The notes below the pieces were generated by a model that worked only from the letters and a program-made list of their open reading frames with translations, did no database searches and was not told the DNA's origin. Shown here piece after piece: positions 7,701-15,126 of a DNA stretch of 16,953 bases (position 1 is the stretch's first letter; every line of letters begins with the position of its first letter). The stretch lies in contig QHVX01000003.1 in NCBI GenBank assembly GCA_003222375.1, forward strand, positions 608 through 17,560. The letters run 5' to 3'. The stretch is from Acidobacteriota bacterium (GTDB lineage Bacteria > Acidobacteriota > Thermoanaerobaculia > Gp7-AA8). The translations under genes were made by a program, and so were the position numbers.

Positions 7701-8648
7701 CTACGGATTCGCTCCTCTCTCTTGCGGTCGAAGGATGTCGTTGCGCTTTGGCGCTTCTCCGCTCACCAATTCTGCGATTGAATATTTCGGCGTCACGCTC
7801 TTGATCCGCACGATTGCGACCTGCTTGTCGGGCGTTCCGAGGTTCACGCCCGAGGCCGGATCGATGAGCGCTTCCGCCGCGCGATAAACGCCGAACGTCT
7901 GGCCATTCTCGACGCCCGCTTCCTCGCCGGCGTTCACGTAAATCTGGACGCGCGCTTCCCACTTCGCTTCGCCGAGTTTCGCGACGATGAAGCGCACCGC
8001 GCCATCGAGCGCTTCGCGTGATGCCTTGCCGAGCGGCGTGGTCACGAAGCCGGCCGCGCTGGCGTCCATCTTCGCGTTCGAGAGTTTGACGTCGCCGCCG
8101 CTCGACGTCGCAGTTCCGTGCGAGGTCGCCGATGCGACGACTTCGGTCGTGAGCGCGTCGTACACCCGCGTATCGATTCCAACCTGCGCGCGCAGGACAG
8201 TGGCACCGAGATTGATGCCTTTGATCATCTTGAGCGAGCCGCTCGTACCGGTCTGACTGTACGCATACTCGCTGATGGCGCAGCGGATCAGGTATTGCGC
8301 GCCGATGATCGAGCCCGTTTTTGCGGCCGTCTCCGCATTCGCCTTGCCGCTGGCGGCGAGCTCGTGCTCGGCGGCGATATCGCTCATCGCCTTCCGTTCG
8401 AGAACGATGAAACGATTCGTCTTGGCGAGCTCCGTCGTCAGGATTTCCGTCAGCGCCATCGCGAAATCGGCCGGCGGCGGAATCACGATCGTCGTCGTGA
8501 ACGTCGTGCCGCCGCCACCGGTGGGCTGGGCCATCGCTGTTGCGGCCATCGACATGTCCATGACCGCGACGCGCTTCTTCAGACCTGCAGGAGCAGCAGC
8601 GAGAACCGGTGACGCGATCAAGAAGAGAGCTGCGATCGCCTTGCGCAT
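7701..8648 (-). CDS. CsgG-like periplasmic protein
   Basis: 315 aa from the ATG at 8648, which has a GGAGG ribosome binding site about 8 nt upstream; longer in-frame starts would run into the upstream gene. A signal peptide (MRKAIAALFLIASPVLA) lacks a lipobox Cys, unlike curli CsgG lipoproteins. Residues about 26-230 resemble the CsgG/LpoB-type domain: KKRVAVMDM, then MALTEILTTELAKTNRFIVLERKAMSDI, GAQYLIRCAISEY, and a strand-rich VLRAQVGIDTRVYDALTTEV. Residues about 235-310 (VQIYVNAGEEAGVENGQTFGVYR to RNDILRP) look like the small beta-barrel domain found at the C-terminus of FlgT. It may be a periplasmic accessory or scaffold protein; no curli genes are nearby. It lies 16 nt downstream of the small secreted protein gene, so the two are probably one operon. 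Confidence 0.78.
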   Translation of the reverse strand: MRKAIAALFLIASPVLAAAPAGLKKRVAVMDMSMAATAMAQPTGGGGTTFTTTIVIPPPADFAMALTEILTTELAKTNRFIVLERKAMSDIAAEHELAASGKANAETAAKTGSIIGAQYLIRCAISEYAYSQTGTSGSLKMIKGINLGATVLRAQVGIDTRVYDALTTEVVASATSHGTATSSGGDVKLSNAKMDASAAGFVTTPLGKASREALDGAVRFIVAKLGEAKWEARVQIYVNAGEEAGVENGQTFGVYRAAEALIDPASGVNLGTPDKQVAIVRIKSVTPKYSIAELVSGEAPKRNDILRPQERGANP

Positions 8649-8664
8649 CGGAAAACCTCCGGGA

Positions 8665-9153
8665 TCAATTCGACATTGTTTTTTTGCAAGATACCGCAGA
8701 ATCGGGACGGAGCTTAAATGTTCGGGCGACATCGTTGTTCGAGTAGTTCGCGTCGTGAAGGAATTGACCGCTGTCGGCGTGAACGTGGGCTTCAATGCGG
8801 TAATTCGCAGTCTCCAACAAATTCCTCTTCGGATTGCCCATCTTGTCGAAATTCGACCACTCGAAATCGATTTCGAGGATTTGCTTCACCTCGCCGCCGT
8901 TGAGATACCCCAGTGGCGGAAAAGCACATTGATTGAGCGGAATCGTGACTCCATTCTTCGCTGCCGCCGCCCAGACGCCGTAGTGCTCATCCCCGTACGT
9001 GCCGTTGTTGCCCACCATGATGGCGACTCTCGCGGTTCCGCCCGTTTTTGTGTTCTGGACGACTGGATCCTTGATCGCAACGTAGTAATCCTCGGTGGCC
9101 GCCATCGCCGACCCGGCGATGAAGAGCGCGGCTAAAGACATGAGTTTTCTCAT
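8665..9153 (-). CDS. Small secreted protein, CARDB/Ig-like fold suspected
   Basis: 162 aa with a clear signal peptide (MRKLMSLAALFIAGSAMAA), so exported. The mature protein is about 143 residues and rich in beta-strand patterns: VAIMVGNNGTYGDEHYGVWA, EVKQILEIDFEWSNFD, ANYRIEAHVHADSG. The closing NYSNNDVARTFKL resembles the NN-containing last strand of CARDB-type Ig-like domains. Two cysteines (76 and 156) could form a disulphide. I recognise no catalytic motif and assign no function. The start is fixed by an excellent GAGGAGG ribosome binding site 4-5 nt before the ATG. It is first in the minus-strand cluster and divergent from the sigma factor gene, with a 73-nt gap between them. Confidence 0.8.
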   Translation of the reverse strand: MRKLMSLAALFIAGSAMAATEDYYVAIKDPVVQNTKTGGTARVAIMVGNNGTYGDEHYGVWAAAAKNGVTIPLNQCAFPPLGYLNGGEVKQILEIDFEWSNFDKMGNPKRNLLETANYRIEAHVHADSGQFLHDANYSNNDVARTFKLRPDSAVSCKKTMSN

Positions 9154-9226
9154 AATTCCTCCTCGGTTTCACCCCATTGAGTTCCCGCCGCCCTATGAGC
9201 GTTACAATGTCGCGCACTCAAAAATC
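9154..9226. promoter_or_regulatory. Divergent promoter region with TTGAGT inverted repeat
   Basis: This 73-nt gap separates the secreted-protein gene (minus) from the sigma factor gene (plus). TTGAGT at 9177-9182 and its inverted copy ACTCAA at 9216-9221 flank the centre. On the plus strand TTGAGT is followed after 20 nt by TACAAT (9203-9208), a possible though long-spaced promoter that would give the sigma mRNA a leader of only about a dozen bases. On the minus strand the inverted TTGAGT could serve as a -35 element for the secreted-protein gene. Promoter assignments are tentative; the inverted hexamers themselves are directly visible. Confidence 0.4.
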
Positions 9227-9769
9227 ATGGCTTCTGACGCGATCACGCGCGTGGCCGACGACATTGCGGTCGAGCTTACCGACCGCTTCTGGAAGCGTCT
9301 GTGCATCTTCGCCGCGCGGCGCTTGCGCGATCGGGCATCGGCCGAAGATGTGGCGCAGGAAACGCTGCGGCGTGCGCTGGAGGCGCTCCGCGAACAACGC
9401 GTCGAGAACGTGGAAGCGCTTCCGGCATTCATCTTTCAGACGGCACGCAACATCTGTCTCCATTACGGCCGATCGGCGCGCCGGGAAGAAGGCGCACTTT
9501 TGCGATTTCGCGGCGGAATGCAGTCCTCGAGCGGCGACGAATCCGATCCGCTCGTCGCGCTCGTCGACGAAGCGCGTCGCGAGGAAGTCCGCGCCGCGCT
9601 CGAGCAGATGCCGGAAGACGATCGCGATCTCTTGCGCATGCTCTACGTCGACGGTCTCAGGAGTTCCGATATCGCGCGGAGGCTGGGCGTCGATCCTGGT
9701 ACCCTCCGAGTCCGGAAACATCGTGCCCTTAAACGTTTATCGGAACTCATCGGAAACGTTTCGCGATGA
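9227..9769 (+). CDS. ECF-type RNA polymerase sigma factor
   Basis: 180 aa from the ATG at 9227. Residues about 10-75 match sigma-70 region 2: LTDRFWKRLCIFAARRLRDR, ASAEDVAQETLRRALEAL, and LPAFIFQTARNICLHYGR, which covers the core-polymerase and -10 recognition helices. Residues about 120-178 match region 4 with its helix-turn-helix: RAALEQMPEDDRDLLRMLYV, GLRSSDIARRLGVDPGTLRV, RKHRALKRLSELI. There is no region 1 or 3, so it is an ECF-type factor. No ribosome binding site precedes the ATG, so translation may be near-leaderless; longer in-frame starts would lie antisense to the divergent secreted-protein gene. Its TGA overlaps the anti-sigma ATG (ATGA at 9766-9769), which fits balanced, coupled synthesis of both partners. 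Confidence 0.92.
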   Translation: MASDAITRVADDIAVELTDRFWKRLCIFAARRLRDRASAEDVAQETLRRALEALREQRVENVEALPAFIFQTARNICLHYGRSARREEGALLRFRGGMQSSSGDESDPLVALVDEARREEVRAALEQMPEDDRDLLRMLYVDGLRSSDIARRLGVDPGTLRVRKHRALKRLSELIGNVSR

Positions 9770-10350
9770 TCGGGAACTCAATCATCAACGTGGACCAGAA
9801 TTGCCGCTATTCGGATGACGACGAAGTCCTCCGCCTGTATGTCGCGGGACGGTTGGCCGAACCGGCGGCCGAGCAGTTTGAGCAACACCTCTTCGAGTGC
9901 GACCGGTGTGCCGAAGAGGTCGAGCGTGCGATGGAGTTGCGGGCGGTCATGGGACGCCGCGCCGAGCGTCGCGTGTTTTTGCCAGTCGCCGCGGCGGCAA
10001 TCGTGGCGGCAGTGGCGATCAGCTTGTGGCAGGCGCGTCCTCGCGAGACTGCACTGACGCCGCCGCCATTGCGCGGTGGTAGCGGCCGCGAGATGGTCGC
10101 ATCCGGACGTCTGGTTGACGGCGTCTTCACAGCCTCATGGAAAGCCGTTCGCGACGCGCGCTCGTATCGCGTGCAGATCTTCGATTCGATCGGCGAGCCG
10201 GTGACCTGGACGGAGACGAGCAAAACGACGGTGTCCGCGACGATCGGGCAGGCTCCGCGAGGCGAATCGCGATACTGGAAGGTGCAGGCTCTCGACGACG
10301 ATCATGTCGTGATCGCGAGCTCCGAGCTCCTCAAGATTCAAACGCGATGA
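9766..10350 (+). CDS. Membrane-anchored zinc-finger anti-sigma factor
   Basis: 194 aa. The N-terminal cytoplasmic part holds an anti-sigma zinc-finger: LYVAGRLAEPAAEQFEQHLF followed by ECDRC, giving the His41-x3-Cys45-x2-Cys48 motif of ZAS/zf-HC2 proteins, which bind and inhibit ECF sigma factors. A single transmembrane helix is at about 70-88 (VFLPVAAAAIVAAVAISLW). The C-terminal part (about 105-194) would be outside the membrane and has a compact beta-rich, Fn3-like pattern: GVFTASWKAVRDARSYRVQI, then SRYWKVQALDDDHVV and a final LLKIQTR. The start overlaps the sigma factor stop and the end overlaps the TPR-CHAT start, both as ATGA. It is predicted to hold the upstream sigma factor inactive until a signal or protease acts on it. 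Confidence 0.88.
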   Translation: MIGNSIINVDQNCRYSDDDEVLRLYVAGRLAEPAAEQFEQHLFECDRCAEEVERAMELRAVMGRRAERRVFLPVAAAAIVAAVAISLWQARPRETALTPPPLRGGSGREMVASGRLVDGVFTASWKAVRDARSYRVQIFDSIGEPVTWTETSKTTVSATIGQAPRGESRYWKVQALDDDHVVIASSELLKIQTR

Positions 10351-13133
10351 CTCCACTGCTGGTCGTGCTGATGGCGATCGCGTCGCCGGCGGAGCGGATC
10401 GATTCGCTTCTGCATAAAGCGTCAGCATTGCAGTCGCAGCAACAGCGGCGCGCGGATCTCGCCATTCCTCTGTTGCTTCAGGCTCGCGAATTGTCGGCAG
10501 CATTGCGAGACGAGCATCGCGAAGCACAGGCTCTCGATCAACTCGGACACGCGTACTGGACCACGCATCAGCATGAACGCGCATCCGCGATGTTCCGGCG
10601 CGCTCTCGTGAAATCGCGAGCGTGCGGCGATCACGACGGTGAGATCGATGCCGTCGCTGGCATCGGCGCGCTGCACATCGATCGCGGCGAGTATGTCGAG
10701 GCGCAAGCGTTCTACCGGGCCGTCGTGGACCTCGGCACGCGCTACAACGACGCGGCCACTCGCGTGCGCGGGCTCAACGGGCTGGCCGCGATGGCCGACA
10801 ATCGCGGACGCAGCTCCGACGGCGCCCGCTACGCGCGGCTGGCACTGGGAGAGCTCGATGCCGGGGTACGCACGGGCAAGAAATTTCCGTCGCAAGCGTT
10901 CTTCTCGGTCCCCTACAACCTCGGCAAGGCGCTGTCGGAACAGGGCGACTACGCTCAGGCATCGATCTATTTTGAACGCGCCCGAGCTGCTTCCGAACGA
11001 CTCGGCATCATCACCGGCGTGTGGCACGTCCTTCACGAAACTGGCGAGATGTACCGCGCCCAGGGAGATCTGAGCACGGCCGTGCGCTACTACCAGCGCG
11101 CGCTCGCGCAGGCGCATCGCGTCGAGTCGCTCGATCCCGAAGCGATCACACTGGCCGCGCTCGGCGCGACGGCCGAGGCCCGCGGCGATTTCGAGGCCGC
11201 GCTCGATCACTACCACGAAGCGTTGTGGATCTTCGAAAAGGCGGAGCTGTTCGGCCAAATGCCGCGAACGCTGGCCATGTTGAGTCGCGTGCAGTTTCTG
11301 ATGGGCGATCGCGCCGCCGCCCGCGCGTCACTCGATCGCGCGAACGCTCTTCTGTCGAAGATGGACCAGCCCCTCGGAACGTCGATGCAGAAGCTCGAGT
11401 CCGGCCGCCAGAAATTCGAGACCGGCGATATCGCGGGAGCGCAGACGGAGTACGCGTCCGCCCTCGACGCCGCGAGCAAGAACAACCTCGACAGCTTCCG
11501 CGCCAGTGCGCTGCTCGGATTGGCGGAGATCGCGCGCGCGCGTCGCGATATCGATCTCGCTCTGCGGCTTTACGGCGAAGCGGCCGATGCGATCGACGCC
11601 ACACGCGCGCGGATTCCCTCGATCGAGCAGCGCGCCGCATTCGTTTCGGCGACACATCGGATTTACGAAGGGTGGGTCGACACGCTGCTCGACGCGAACC
11701 TCAACGAGCGCGCGTTCCTCGTCCTCGAGCGCGAGCGCAGCCGCAATCTTCTCGATGCCGTTGTGTCGCAAAACTTCGAACGCCCGGCAGCGCATGCGCT
11801 GCACGATCTCGTTTCATCAGTGCAGGTGGATCTGACTTCGCCAACCCTCAACGCCGAACGCCGTGCGCTACTGCTTGGCCAGCTCGACGATGCCGAACGA
11901 AAACTCGATCTGCTGCAGACATCCACCAAAGCGAGGCCGGCCTTCACGGCGGATCTCCTTTCACTGCGTCACGCGCTCCGGAAGGACGAAGCCTGGATCG
12001 AGTACGCCGAGCGGCCCAACCGCGTCATCGCGTTTCTCGTCACCGCCGGTGGCCTTCGTGTTTCGCAGCACGCCATCGGCTCGCTCGAGTCGCGGATCGA
12101 GTTTTTCAACGACTTGCTGAACAGCGCGAATTCAGAGGAAGCCATCCGCCCCGGGATTGCACTTTCGCGCGATCTTCTCGGTGATGTCCTCGCGCACATA
12201 CCGGCCGCGCGGCGGTTGATCGTCGGCGCGGCCGGCGAGCTCGCCGCCCTGCCGTTCGATGCGCTTCCTGATTTGCAAAATCCCTCGCAACCGCTTCTTT
12301 CGAGATATGAGATCGCGTACGCGCCCTCGCTCACGATGCTGGCGGAGATGCGTCAGCGTCGGACGACCTCTCCTCGGTATGACCTCCTCGGCGTCGCGCC
12401 GCTGGCCGGCGACGCAATCGCTGCGACACTGCCGATCTATCGCTCGGCTGCGCTTGCGCCACTGCCATGGAGCGGGCGGGAGGTGGACGGAGTGGCGCGA
12501 CTCGTTGGCGGACGTGCCGACGAGCTCCTCGGATCCTCAGCAACCGAGGAGGCCTTCAAGCATGTGCGACTGCGGGATTACAAAGTGATCCATCTCGCGA
12601 CACACGCATTGCTCGATCCGCAATTCCCATCGCGATCGGGAATTGTTTTCACGCGCGGCTCGTCGAACGACGACGGCTGGCTGCAAATGCGCGAAATCTA
12701 TCAACTGGATTTATCAGGACAGTTGGTTGTCTTGAGCGCATGTCAGACAGCATTCGGCACCGTTTCGAGCGCCGAGGGCATGCACAGCCTGGCGAGGGCG
12801 TTTACGTATGCCGGCGCAAGGGCGGTCGTCGGCACGCTGTGGAGAGTGCAGGACACCGCTGCAGCGGCCATCGTGCAGGACATGTACAGCGCAATCAGTC
12901 GAGGACAATCGATTTCGGCGGCACTTCGAACGGCGCAGCTCGCGGCCGCGGGTCCGCGTCCGTATCGTAACGCGCGCGATTGGGCGGGCTGGGTGGCGAC
13001 GGGTGACGCATCGGCGCGGCCCGATTTACATCCGCCCATCCTTTTGGCGCGGACGACGGAGATCAATGTTCTGCTGTGCATTTCGGTTCTGCTGATCAGC
13101 GCCGCGCTTTATCGCTGGCGACGATCGACATGA
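10347..13133 (+). CDS. Exported, membrane-anchored TPR-CHAT (caspase-like) protein
   Basis: 928 aa from the ATG at 10347 (ATGA overlap with the anti-sigma stop). An N-terminal hydrophobic signal (MTPLLVVLMAIASPA) is followed by about nine TPR-type helical hairpins at about 25-430, for example AQALDQLGHAYWTTHQHERA and RTLAMLSRVQFLMGDRAAA. A helical linker follows, then a CHAT domain at about 640-895. The caspase-like dyad is intact: His753 in VIHLATHALL and Cys799 in VVLSACQTAFG, followed by GMHSLARAFTYAGARAVVGT. A C-terminal transmembrane helix (about 907-923) ends in the positive RWRRST. Signal plus stop-transfer topology puts both the TPR and CHAT domains in the periplasm. CHAT proteins are often proteases or scaffolds; the substrate here is unknown. 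Operon position suggests a sensor, effector or target of the sigma/anti-sigma pair. Confidence 0.88.
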   Translation: MTPLLVVLMAIASPAERIDSLLHKASALQSQQQRRADLAIPLLLQARELSAALRDEHREAQALDQLGHAYWTTHQHERASAMFRRALVKSRACGDHDGEIDAVAGIGALHIDRGEYVEAQAFYRAVVDLGTRYNDAATRVRGLNGLAAMADNRGRSSDGARYARLALGELDAGVRTGKKFPSQAFFSVPYNLGKALSEQGDYAQASIYFERARAASERLGIITGVWHVLHETGEMYRAQGDLSTAVRYYQRALAQAHRVESLDPEAITLAALGATAEARGDFEAALDHYHEALWIFEKAELFGQMPRTLAMLSRVQFLMGDRAAARASLDRANALLSKMDQPLGTSMQKLESGRQKFETGDIAGAQTEYASALDAASKNNLDSFRASALLGLAEIARARRDIDLALRLYGEAADAIDATRARIPSIEQRAAFVSATHRIYEGWVDTLLDANLNERAFLVLERERSRNLLDAVVSQNFERPAAHALHDLVSSVQVDLTSPTLNAERRALLLGQLDDAERKLDLLQTSTKARPAFTADLLSLRHALRKDEAWIEYAERPNRVIAFLVTAGGLRVSQHAIGSLESRIEFFNDLLNSANSEEAIRPGIALSRDLLGDVLAHIPAARRLIVGAAGELAALPFDALPDLQNPSQPLLSRYEIAYAPSLTMLAEMRQRRTTSPRYDLLGVAPLAGDAIAATLPIYRSAALAPLPWSGREVDGVARLVGGRADELLGSSATEEAFKHVRLRDYKVIHLATHALLDPQFPSRSGIVFTRGSSNDDGWLQMREIYQLDLSGQLVVLSACQTAFGTVSSAEGMHSLARAFTYAGARAVVGTLWRVQDTAAAAIVQDMYSAISRGQSISAALRTAQLAAAGPRPYRNARDWAGWVATGDASARPDLHPPILLARTTEINVLLCISVLLISAALYRWRRST

Positions 13134-13750
13134 CCGACGCATTTTCCGAACATCTCGCGGCGCTGTACGGCTGCCGCGCCTGCCCCAATGTCTTCGGCCA
13201 GCCGGTGACCGGCGCCGTTCCTGGCGCGAAGGTGATGCTCGTCGGCCAGGCACCGGGCCCGCACGAAGTGGAAGATCGCCGGCCGTTTGCCTACACGGCG
13301 GGCAGACGTCTCTTCGGCTGGTTCGAGCAGTTCGGAGTTGACGAGTCCGACTTTCGAAGTGGCATTCACATGTGCGCTGTCATCCGCTGCTTTCCCGGAC
13401 GCAACCCGAAAGGCGGAGGCGACCGGGTGCCGGGTCCAATCGAGATTGCGAATTGCGGAAAGCATCTCGACCGCGAACTTCAACTGCTTCGACCAAAGCT
13501 CGTGATTGCGGTCGGGACTCTCGCCGCGCAGGAGCTGATTGGAAAATCTGAGCTGCGGAGCATCGTCGGCCCCTTGCATCGGGCGGAGCGGGCGGGCGTG
13601 AAGTTCGATGTCGTCGTCCTTCCGCATCCTTCGGGGAGATCGACGTGGCTGAATGATCGGAAAAACCGCGCGCTGCTCGGGCGAGCACTCGATCGCATCA
13701 CATCGCATGCGGCATGGCGGACTACGTTTCGGCAAAAGCGGCGCGCGTGA
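13130..13750 (+). CDS. Uracil-DNA glycosylase, Fe-S type (family 4-like)
   Basis: 206 aa from the ATG at 13130 (ATGA overlap with the TPR-CHAT stop). It would remove uracil from DNA as the first step of base excision repair. Four cysteines fit the 4Fe-4S cluster of family 4 enzymes: Cys15 and Cys18 (YGCRACPN), Cys87 (VIRCFPGRN) and Cys109 (ANCGKHL). Motif 1 is VGQAPGPHEVEDRRPFAYTA (38-57), where classical family 4 has GEGPGxxED, and motif 2 is LPHPSGRSTW (164-173). A 6-residue excess (GGGDRV region) lies between the third and fourth cysteine compared with the usual spacing. The last 29 nt overlap the 3' end of pepQ on the other strand. Its co-transcription with a sigma, anti-sigma and CHAT cluster is unusual and could place it under that sigma factor's control. 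Confidence 0.88.
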   Translation: MTDAFSEHLAALYGCRACPNVFGQPVTGAVPGAKVMLVGQAPGPHEVEDRRPFAYTAGRRLFGWFEQFGVDESDFRSGIHMCAVIRCFPGRNPKGGGDRVPGPIEIANCGKHLDRELQLLRPKLVIAVGTLAAQELIGKSELRSIVGPLHRAERAGVKFDVVVLPHPSGRSTWLNDRKNRALLGRALDRITSHAAWRTTFRQKRRA

Positions 13751-15023
13751 GGTTCTCGTGACCGCTGGCGGTCACGACGACATCGTCTTCGATTCGAATG
13801 CCGCCGAATTTGCGGAAGTCGTCGACCTTCGGCCAGTTGATGTACTTCGCATTGGCACTCTTCTTCAAATCGGCGAGCAGCGGCTCGATGAAATACATCC
13901 CGGGCTCGACGGTGAATACATGCGTTGGCTCGACGGTGCGGGTCAGGCGCAAATGCGGATGGCCTTCCGGCTTCGGAATGCTCTTGCCGGTGCGATCGGC
14001 CATGAAGCCCGCGACATCGTGGACCTGCAGGCCGATGTAATGGCCGACACCGTGCGGAAAGAACGTGCTGCTGATGCCCTTCTCCACGATGCCGCCGGCG
14101 TCGATATCGCGAGTGAAGCGAAATTGCTCGAGCATCTTTGCGACCATCCGATGCGCATTCATGTGGAGGTCGGGATAGCTGATCTTCGGCTTGACAGCCG
14201 CGCACAACTCCTGCTGACCGGCGTCGAACGCCTGGATCATCTGCGCGAATTCATCGTCCCGTTGTGAATGTGTGCGCGTGATGTCGGAGGCGTAACCGTT
14301 GACGTTCGCGCCGGCGTCGATGAGAAACGAAAACCTGCGCTGCTCCTCGAGCCGGCGACGATCGTGCTGGATGTAGTGCAGCACCGCGGCGTTTTCGTTC
14401 AAGCCGATGATGTTGGCGTACGGCAGCTCCTCTTCGGTCGAATTCGCGGCCTGCAGATAGTCGAGGTGGATCTCGTATTCCGATGCGCCGGAGCGAAACG
14501 CGCGCTCGGCTGCGCGATGTGCGCGCGCGCCGATGCGATTCGCGCGGCGCATGCATTCGATTTCGTATTCGGTCTTCCAGGCCCGATCGAAATGGAGGCG
14601 ATTGAGAAGCGGCTCCGGCGTCGGCTGGTCTTCTCCGATGAACGCGACGCGGCCATTGCGCGGAAAGTGCTGCTTTGCGTCTTCAGGCGTCGCGATGATC
14701 TTGATGTCGAAGTGATCGACCCAGTAGCCCGACGGATTCGCGGCCGGCTTGTACCAATAGTCGACCGGTTGAAAGTAAATGAGCCGCGGCCTCTGGCCCG
14801 GTGTGTAGACGACGTAGCAGTTCGGATTGTCGAGCACCGGCACCCACGCTTTGAAATGCGGGTTGGGCTTGAACGGATACGGCATGTCGTCGAGAAACGC
14901 CATCCGGATCGCGCCGGCGAAGATGACCGCGTGGTCGTAGCCGCTCTCGGCGAGCGCGCGATCATGCCGCTGCGTGAGCGTTTGCAGATGGAGGGGATAC
15001 AGGCCCGCAAGGCGATCGGTCAT
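13722..15023 (-). CDS. pepQ: Xaa-Pro dipeptidase PepQ
   Basis: 433 aa cytoplasmic metallopeptidase that splits Xaa-Pro dipeptides. It aligns along its length with Escherichia coli PepQ, for example FLDDMPYPFKPNPHFKAWVP (43-62) near the N-terminus and GLQVHDVAGFM (331-341). The pita-bread fold metal ligands are all present: Asp236 and Asp247 (LIDAGANVNGYASDITRT), His328 (PHGVGH), Glu373 (TVEPGMYFIE) and Glu412 (GGIRIEDD). The start ATG at 15023 has no strong ribosome binding site. Immediately upstream lie the 29-bp inverted repeat and the terminator of the preceding minus-strand gene, so pepQ should have its own promoter, probably overlapping the repeat. Its 3' end overlaps the convergent glycosylase gene by 29 nt. 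Confidence 0.95.
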   Translation of the reverse strand: MTDRLAGLYPLHLQTLTQRHDRALAESGYDHAVIFAGAIRMAFLDDMPYPFKPNPHFKAWVPVLDNPNCYVVYTPGQRPRLIYFQPVDYWYKPAANPSGYWVDHFDIKIIATPEDAKQHFPRNGRVAFIGEDQPTPEPLLNRLHFDRAWKTEYEIECMRRANRIGARAHRAAERAFRSGASEYEIHLDYLQAANSTEEELPYANIIGLNENAAVLHYIQHDRRRLEEQRRFSFLIDAGANVNGYASDITRTHSQRDDEFAQMIQAFDAGQQELCAAVKPKISYPDLHMNAHRMVAKMLEQFRFTRDIDAGGIVEKGISSTFFPHGVGHYIGLQVHDVAGFMADRTGKSIPKPEGHPHLRLTRTVEPTHVFTVEPGMYFIEPLLADLKKSANAKYINWPKVDDFRKFGGIRIEDDVVVTASGHENLTRAAFAET

Positions 15024-15038
15024 TCGCGCAGTGTAATG

Positions 15039-15125
15039 GGCGACACCTTCGGTTTACCGCTTTTTCTACATATCGTGGAGATTTTCTACCGCCTTGAGAA
15101 AAAGCGGTAAACCGAAGGTGTCGCC
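15039..15125. repeat. Perfect 29-bp inverted repeat with 29-nt spacer
   Basis: The arm at 15039-15067 (ggcgacaccttcggtttacc and 9 further bases) is an exact reverse complement of 15097-15125. The spacer (15068-15096) contains ttttctaccgc, which partly repeats the arm. The 87-bp element lies between the terminator of the ligase-like gene and the pepQ start codon, ending 16 nt before the ATG. It has no coding content. It could be a small MITE/REP-like mobile palindrome or a regulatory hairpin in the pepQ leader; I see no second copy in this window. Confidence 0.9.
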
Positions 15126-15126
15126 G

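Noticed and set aside
9177..9187. GGAAC-type ECF -35 element on the minus strand before the secreted-protein gene
   Set aside because: A -10 element at normal spacing would fall on the ribosome binding site and start codon, so it cannot drive that gene.
11021..12184. 387-codon plus-strand frame inside the TPR-CHAT gene
   Set aside because: The product is extremely Arg-rich and low in order, typical of an out-of-frame reading of a GC-rich gene.
14268..15110. 280-codon plus-strand frame opposite pepQ
   Set aside because: PepQ on the minus strand is certain, with all metal ligands. The opposite frame has no family resemblance and runs through the inverted repeat.
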